Of a DNA stretch of 10,191 nt, positions 6,361 through 10,191 are shown piece by piece (position 1 is the first letter of the stretch; each line of letters begins with the position of its first letter). The position numbers and the translations under genes were made by a program. Source of the DNA: DASWHX01 sp036397995 (GTDB lineage Bacteria; Bacteroidota; Bacteroidia; Cytophagales; Cyclobacteriaceae); NCBI GenBank assembly GCA_036397995.1, contig DASWHX010000221.1, forward strand, positions 1-10,191, in the 5' to 3' direction. A model generated the notes under the pieces. That model had not been told where the DNA came from. It made no database searches and was given only the letters and a program-made list of their open reading frames with translations.

Positions 6361-7440
6361 ATGGCTAAACAAAAACCCGTAGTATTAATAATGGCCGGAG
6401 GTTCGGGAACCCGGTTTTGGCCTTATAGCCGGGACAAACATCCAAAACAATTTATTGATATTCTTGGAAGCGGAGAATCTCTGATCCAGGCTACTTTCCG
6501 AAGGGCAAAAAAAATTACAGAAAAAAATCGAATATTTGTTGCAACTAATATTAAGTATAAGAAGCTCGTTTTAAAGCAGCTTCCGGAAATTACCGAATCA
6601 CAAATCCTGTTGGAGCCACGAAAGAAGAACACGGCCCCCTGCATTACCTATGCCTCTATGATATTCCAAAAAAAATTCGGAGATGTTGCTACAGTTGTAA
6701 CTCCTTCAGACCATACCATTGTCAGAGAAAAAGAATTTATCAAAGTATTACAGCACGGTATCCGGATTGCAGAGAATAATCATGGACTGGTAACCATTGG
6801 AATTAAGCCAACCCGACCGGAAACCGGATATGGTTACATTCAAACGGATAAATCAACAAAACCGGTTAAGAAAGCAGTCGCTTTCAGGGAAAAACCTTCA
6901 AGGAAAAAAGCGGCAGAATATGTCAGATCGGGAAACTATTTATGGAATGCAGGAATCTTTGTTTGGAAGAATTCAACAATCCGCAACGAACTTGAAAAAT
7001 TTCAACCAAAACTAATTAACGATTTTAAGCAAGTTGAAGCGACCTTAACAACGGGGAACACCAATTTGAAGGAGTTGAAAAAGGCATTTGAGAAATGCCA
7101 GGATATCTCTATTGATTACGCGGTGATGGAAAAGGCCGGAAATGTCTCCGTTATTCCTGGTGATTTTGGCTGGTCTGATTTAGGTTCGTGGAACGCCGTT
7201 TTTGACCTGAGCAAAAAAGACAAAAATGGAAACGTTATTGCCTCCAACTCTATTGTTGAGAAAACAAAAAACAGCATTATCATAGGTAGTTCTAAAAAAT
7301 TGATTGTTGTTGAAGGACTGAATGACTTCCTGGTAGCTGATCATGAAAATGCAATTCTTATTTGCAGGAAAGACAATGAAAAAGAAATTCGCGAATTTGT
7401 AAACAGAATTGCCAAAGAAAAGGGCAAGAAGTTTACATAG
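6361..7440 (+). CDS. manC: Mannose-1-phosphate guanylyltransferase, single-domain
   Basis: This 359-residue nucleotidyltransferase makes GDP-mannose from mannose 1-phosphate and GTP, supplying mannose, and fucose or rhamnose derivatives, for surface glycans and glycoproteins. Visible motifs are GGSGTRFWP (13-21, nucleotide-binding loop), HPKQF (27-31), TPSDHTI (114-120), PETGYGYI (153-160), FREKP (175-179), WNAGIFVWK (195-203), ISIDYAVMEK (249-258) and GDFGWSDLGSW (267-277). The length fits the transferase domain alone; the C-terminal cupin phosphomannose isomerase domain of fused ManC/AlgA enzymes is absent. The ATG abuts the kdsD TAA with no intervening base, consistent with translational coupling. 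Its 3' end overlaps the convergent rlmB by 8 bp. The GGSGTRFWP/HPKQF signature favours the GDP-mannose enzyme over other sugar nucleotidyltransferases. Confidence 0.95.
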   Translation: MAKQKPVVLIMAGGSGTRFWPYSRDKHPKQFIDILGSGESLIQATFRRAKKITEKNRIFVATNIKYKKLVLKQLPEITESQILLEPRKKNTAPCITYASMIFQKKFGDVATVVTPSDHTIVREKEFIKVLQHGIRIAENNHGLVTIGIKPTRPETGYGYIQTDKSTKPVKKAVAFREKPSRKKAAEYVRSGNYLWNAGIFVWKNSTIRNELEKFQPKLINDFKQVEATLTTGNTNLKELKKAFEKCQDISIDYAVMEKAGNVSVIPGDFGWSDLGSWNAVFDLSKKDKNGNVIASNSIVEKTKNSIIIGSSKKLIVVEGLNDFLVADHENAILICRKDNEKEIREFVNRIAKEKGKKFT

Positions 7441-8206
7441 TGAATCTTTGCCGGATAGCTTCGTAAAATATTATACCCGCAGAAACGGAAACATTCAAAG
7501 AAGCAATTTTACCCAGCATGGGAATTTTAATCATCCCATCGCACATCTTAAGATATTCCGGTGAAATGCCATCGTCTTCCGATCCCATTAATAGTGCTAC
7601 CGGATCTTTCAGGTTTTCATTAAAGTGAAGAACTTCAGCTTTTTCGGTGCACCCTATAATCCGCAACCCGGAATCTTTGAGAAATGAAATTGTCTCTTTA
7701 AGATTTTCTGATCTGCAGATCGGGAGGTGGTGCAAAGCTCCGGCACTTGTTTTAATTGCATCTGCACTTGTCGGAGCATTTCCCCGCGAAGGAACCACAA
7801 TTGCATGTACGCCGGCACCCTCCGCGCTTCTGACGATGGCGCCGAAATTTCTAACATCTGTAATTCTATCCAAAATAGCAATTAGCGGAATTTTACCATT
7901 TTCAAAAGTTTGAGACAAAATGTGGTCCAGAGATGCATACGTTATACCAGACAGTAAACACACCGCTCCCTGATGATTCTTTTTCGTGATTCGATCCAGT
8001 TTTTCCTGGGGAACCTGCACCATTGGCAAGTTATTGGCCCTCGCCAATTGAATAAGTTCTTTTATTAATTCATTCCTGGCATTTTTCTGAATGAAAATTC
8101 TATCTACTTCCTTCCCTGCATGGATAGCTTCAATGATGGCCCTGATGCCATATATATGATCAGATTCTTTCAACGGATAAGAGTTTCGTATCTCCCTTTT
8201 CTCCAC
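7433..8206 (-). CDS. rlmB: RlmB-type 23S rRNA 2'-O-ribose methyltransferase (SpoU/TrmH family)
   Basis: This protein of up to 257 residues has an N-terminal substrate-binding domain beginning at HIYGIRAIIEAI (17-28) and a C-terminal SPOUT methyltransferase domain. Motif 1 is LDRITDVRNFGAIVRSAEG (112-130, with Asn120 and Arg126), motif 2 is LMGSEDDGIS (206-215) and motif 3 is IPMLGKIASLNVSVSAG (228-244). In E. coli RlmB methylates G2251 of 23S rRNA; paralogues modify other sites, so the target is inferred. The ATG at 8204-8206 overlaps the upstream GWxTD gene by 37 bp. A TTG at 8171-8173 (residue 12) would instead form a TTGA overlap with that gene's TGA and give 246 residues, closer to E. coli RlmB. 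Either start keeps both domains. The gene ends convergently inside manC. Confidence 0.92.
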   Translation of the reverse strand: MEKREIRNSYPLKESDHIYGIRAIIEAIHAGKEVDRIFIQKNARNELIKELIQLARANNLPMVQVPQEKLDRITKKNHQGAVCLLSGITYASLDHILSQTFENGKIPLIAILDRITDVRNFGAIVRSAEGAGVHAIVVPSRGNAPTSADAIKTSAGALHHLPICRSENLKETISFLKDSGLRIIGCTEKAEVLHFNENLKDPVALLMGSEDDGISPEYLKMCDGMIKIPMLGKIASLNVSVSAGIIFYEAIRQRFTM

Positions 8207-9381
8207 ATTTCAACCGCTCTGTACCATTCATTCCTATAATCGGCATTCCTGATTAATACATAATGATTGTCTGTGAAAATGTTATTTATCTTTTCAAAGG
8301 TGAACTTCATTTTGGGTAAATCTTCCGTCTTTTGGTAAATCCATTCTTCCTTTGCCTGGTTTCGAAAAACTTCATCCGGGGGACCCATGATAATAAAAAC
8401 CATTCCCATATCCGTCTTCCATCCTTCTTTGTAATTAGTGAATAAACTGTTTGCTTCTTCGACCTGATCAAAATAATTACGGATTACGGATTTCGCCATT
8501 TCCGATGATCGAAAGATACTTAACCAGTAATTATCCAGCGCATCTTTCTTATTTATGGCGGTATTTAATTTATCCCATTCAGAACGTGTACTAAAGTAAC
8601 GCAAGGAATTTATTAAATCATTTATGTGTGCCAATTCGGGGAAATAGGAATTTTGAACCCGTATCCCAAGTCCGTGCAATGAAGTTGTATCAGATTGAAT
8701 AAAATAAAGCCCCTGACTTGTTAAAGATATTGAATTGCCAGCTCCAACACTAAAAAGTGAATCGATAGATAATGAAGCGTTTCCTGATGACTCCGTCATC
8801 ATAGGAGGATCAGCCGGCTCAAAATCAATTTGATAGTGGTATGCAAATAGTAAAGAGTCTTTTTGGGTTGAAACTATATTAACCGGATTCTCGTTTGAAA
8901 TCCAATCGCGAATTACCGGCAAATTTTCGGAATCGTAAATCAGGATAGAAGATTTTCGTGTATTCGATAACGGTACCCAATAATAGTAATGTTTTTGATT
9001 GTGACGGTTTGCAAAATGAAGCACATAGATTTTATTTTGAAGATTTGGATTTAACTTTATTCTGAAATTAAATCCCCCCCTTGTTCGCTTAATAATATAG
9101 TCTAGAATTTGAACCGTATCAGAAGTGTTACCAATTTTGTCACTGTAGGAGTTGACATATTCTTCAAAAACATAGTAATCCGTCATCTCATAAACATCCT
9201 TTCTCATTTTTATATGAAGCAGCAATTCTGAAGATTCACCAGAATAAATTAGCCTGCATTTGATATCCATCTCCGAATTTCTATTATATAGATAGCTGAG
9301 ATTCTGGTCTGCAAGACTCTCTGCCGTACCAGGATCCATTTTGAAGAATAGGGAAATACAAAGTAAGTATGACAACATCAT
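8170..9381 (-). CDS. GWxTD-domain protein, probably exported, function unknown
   Basis: This 403-residue protein carries the defining motif GWKTD (320-324) within YKEGWKTDMGMVFIIMG (317-333), then PPDEVF (334-339) and EEWIYQ (345-350), as in the GWxTD domain found widely in Bacteroidota and some other phyla. No biochemical role is established that I know of. The N-terminus has a short hydrophobic stretch (about 3-13) with no positive charge before it, so it is at best a weak signal peptide; an in-frame TAA a few codons upstream rules out a longer one. Residues about 38-240 look like beta-rich extracellular domains (many Tyr/Ser/Asn, alternating pattern), and 250-316 looks helical. The closing segment (about 357-403) continues the GWxTD region. 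It lies upstream of and overlaps rlmB, and is divergent from a methyltransferase gene across 83 bp. I found no clean TAnnTTTG element for it. Confidence 0.88.
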   Translation of the reverse strand: MMLSYLLCISLFFKMDPGTAESLADQNLSYLYNRNSEMDIKCRLIYSGESSELLLHIKMRKDVYEMTDYYVFEEYVNSYSDKIGNTSDTVQILDYIIKRTRGGFNFRIKLNPNLQNKIYVLHFANRHNQKHYYYWVPLSNTRKSSILIYDSENLPVIRDWISNENPVNIVSTQKDSLLFAYHYQIDFEPADPPMMTESSGNASLSIDSLFSVGAGNSISLTSQGLYFIQSDTTSLHGLGIRVQNSYFPELAHINDLINSLRYFSTRSEWDKLNTAINKKDALDNYWLSIFRSSEMAKSVIRNYFDQVEEANSLFTNYKEGWKTDMGMVFIIMGPPDEVFRNQAKEEWIYQKTEDLPKMKFTFEKINNIFTDNHYVLIRNADYRNEWYRAVEMWRKGRYETLIR

Positions 9382-9439
9382 TATTTCTGCAAATTACTTC
9401 AATATCGATTTTAATTCTAGCAGGAGGTTAATTTTGCAT

Positions 9440-9447
9440 TAAATTTG
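9440..9447 (+). promoter_or_regulatory. Candidate -7 promoter element for the methyltransferase gene
   Basis: TAAATTTG matches TAnnTTTG exactly and ends 17 bases before the proposed GTG start. A TTC, one mismatch from the -33 TTG, lies 22 bases upstream at 9415-9417. Predicted transcription would start near 9453 and leave a leader of roughly a dozen bases. Confidence 0.45.
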
Positions 9448-9464
9448 AGTGAAATTTTCACAGG

Positions 9465-10191
9465 GTGGGTATATTCACAACCGAAATTACTTCGGATAAA
9501 ATTTTGTCGGACAACCCGATCCATCAGCGGTTGCTGAAAGCCTACCGCCTGGCCGCTCCTTTTGTTAATGGTGATGTACTTGAACTTGGGGTGGGAGAGG
9601 GAAGGGGGCTTAAACTTCTTGCACCGTCCGCAGGATCATATACGGCATTAGATAAACTTAAGAGTTCAATTGAAATTCTAAGTGCCCAATACCCCGAAGT
9701 TAGATTTATTCACTCGAGTATTCCACCTGTTAAAGACCTTGAATCAAATTCGTTTGATTTGGTAATTAGTTTTCAGGTAATTGAACATATTAAAAATGAC
9801 CGGCTCTTTCTTGAAGAAATTGGCCGGCTGTTGAGACCTGGTGGGAAATGTCTGATAAGTACGCCTAACATCAAAAAAACCCTGACAAGAAACCCCTGGC
9901 ACATAAGGGAATATACGCGTGAAGAATTATATGCTTTAGCTAAACCAATTTTTGGACAAATTGATATTAAGGGAATTACAGGATCTGAAAAGGCATGGAA
10001 ATACTATCAACAAAATAAGGAATCCGTGGCAAGAATTATGAAATATGACATTTTCGACTTACAACACCGGCTTCCGGCTCCTTTACTTCGAATCCCGTAT
10101 GAAATTTTAAACCGGATTAACCGCAATAAATTGCAGGCAAAAGATAATGAACTGGTTTCTCAGATTTCTGAGGCAGATTATATGTTGTCAG
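9465..10191 (+). CDS. Class I SAM-dependent methyltransferase (3' end outside window)
   Basis: The frame is open from a TGA at 9450-9452 to the window edge and gives 242 residues from a GTG at 9465. Motif I for SAM binding is VLELGVGEG (38-46), an acidic residue for the ribose is at Asp63 (TALDK), FDLVISFQVIEHI (97-109) is the motif IV region and LLRPGGKCLISTPN (122-135) is the post-motif strand. This is the Methyltransf_11/23 type of fold. PWHIREYTREEL (144-155) after the core is typical of Bacteroidota members of this group. The substrate is unknown; such enzymes often lie near glycan-synthesis genes, and kdsD-manC are a few kilobases away, but that link is weak. No ATG is available near the start: the first in-frame ATG is at residue 192. 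A TTG at residue 14 is the other option. The C-terminus is cut off. Confidence 0.85.
   Translation, partial: MGIFTTEITSDKILSDNPIHQRLLKAYRLAAPFVNGDVLELGVGEGRGLKLLAPSAGSYTALDKLKSSIEILSAQYPEVRFIHSSIPPVKDLESNSFDLVISFQVIEHIKNDRLFLEEIGRLLRPGGKCLISTPNIKKTLTRNPWHIREYTREELYALAKPIFGQIDIKGITGSEKAWKYYQQNKESVARIMKYDIFDLQHRLPAPLLRIPYEILNRINRNKLQAKDNELVSQISEADYMLS

Noticed and set aside
9382..9464. A near-match TAATTTG as a promoter for the GWxTD gene on the minus strand
   Set aside because: It is one base short of TAnnTTTG and lies only a few bases from the start codon.
1..10191. Mobile element, defence system, CRISPR array or RNA gene
   Set aside because: No direct-repeat array, transposase, integrase, toxin-antitoxin pair or tRNA-like fold was seen; the genes are core housekeeping and envelope functions.

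Overview
The window looks like chromosomal DNA from a member of the Bacteroidota (Cytophagia/Chitinophagia/Bacteroidia-like). It is moderately AT-rich and very densely coding. The evidence is a GldH-type lipoprotein, a RicT homologue with an added Cys-rich N-terminus next to it, a RecQ with a long C-terminal extension, a GWxTD-domain protein, and several sites matching the Bacteroidota -7 promoter element TAnnTTTG. I see no tRNA, rRNA, CRISPR array, insertion sequence, phage gene or integrase, and nothing suggests recent horizontal transfer. No intergenic gap exceeds about 85 bases.

Left end (1-125, + strand): the last 40 codons of an unidentified, probably beta-rich protein, perhaps the end of an outer-membrane beta-barrel. 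It converges on gldH, and the two stop codons share the palindrome TTAA.

Minus-strand cluster (5321 down to 122): recQ (DNA helicase) - purD (GAR synthetase, de novo purine synthesis) - ricT (PSP1-domain, Cys-rich regulatory protein) - gldH (gliding-motility lipoprotein). Gaps are 45 bp, 60 bp and a 17-bp overlap, so co-transcription is plausible, with a possible extra promoter before purD. ricT and gldH are the most tightly linked pair.

Plus-strand pair (5392-7440): kdsD (arabinose-5-phosphate isomerase, first step of Kdo synthesis) and manC (mannose-1-phosphate guanylyltransferase). The manC ATG directly follows the kdsD TAA. The pair supplies activated or precursor sugars for envelope polysaccharide or LPS. 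It is divergent from recQ across a 70-bp region holding a TAnnTTTG element, and kdsD uses a TTG start.

Minus-strand pair (9381 down to 7433): a GWxTD-domain protein of unknown function followed by an RlmB/TrmH-type 2'-O-ribose methyltransferase of rRNA. They overlap by up to 37 bp, and an alternative TTG start would make a TTGA stop/start overlap. rlmB converges on manC with an 8-bp overlap.

Right end (9465 to the window end, + strand): a class I SAM-dependent methyltransferase with a GTG start and a TAnnTTTG element just upstream, cut off by the window edge.

This is mostly an ordinary housekeeping and envelope region. I found no convincing new multi-gene system. The points most worth a second look are the extra five-cysteine module of RicT, the uncharacterised GWxTD protein coupled to rlmB, the kdsD-manC coupling, and the perfect stem-loop built into the end of purD.
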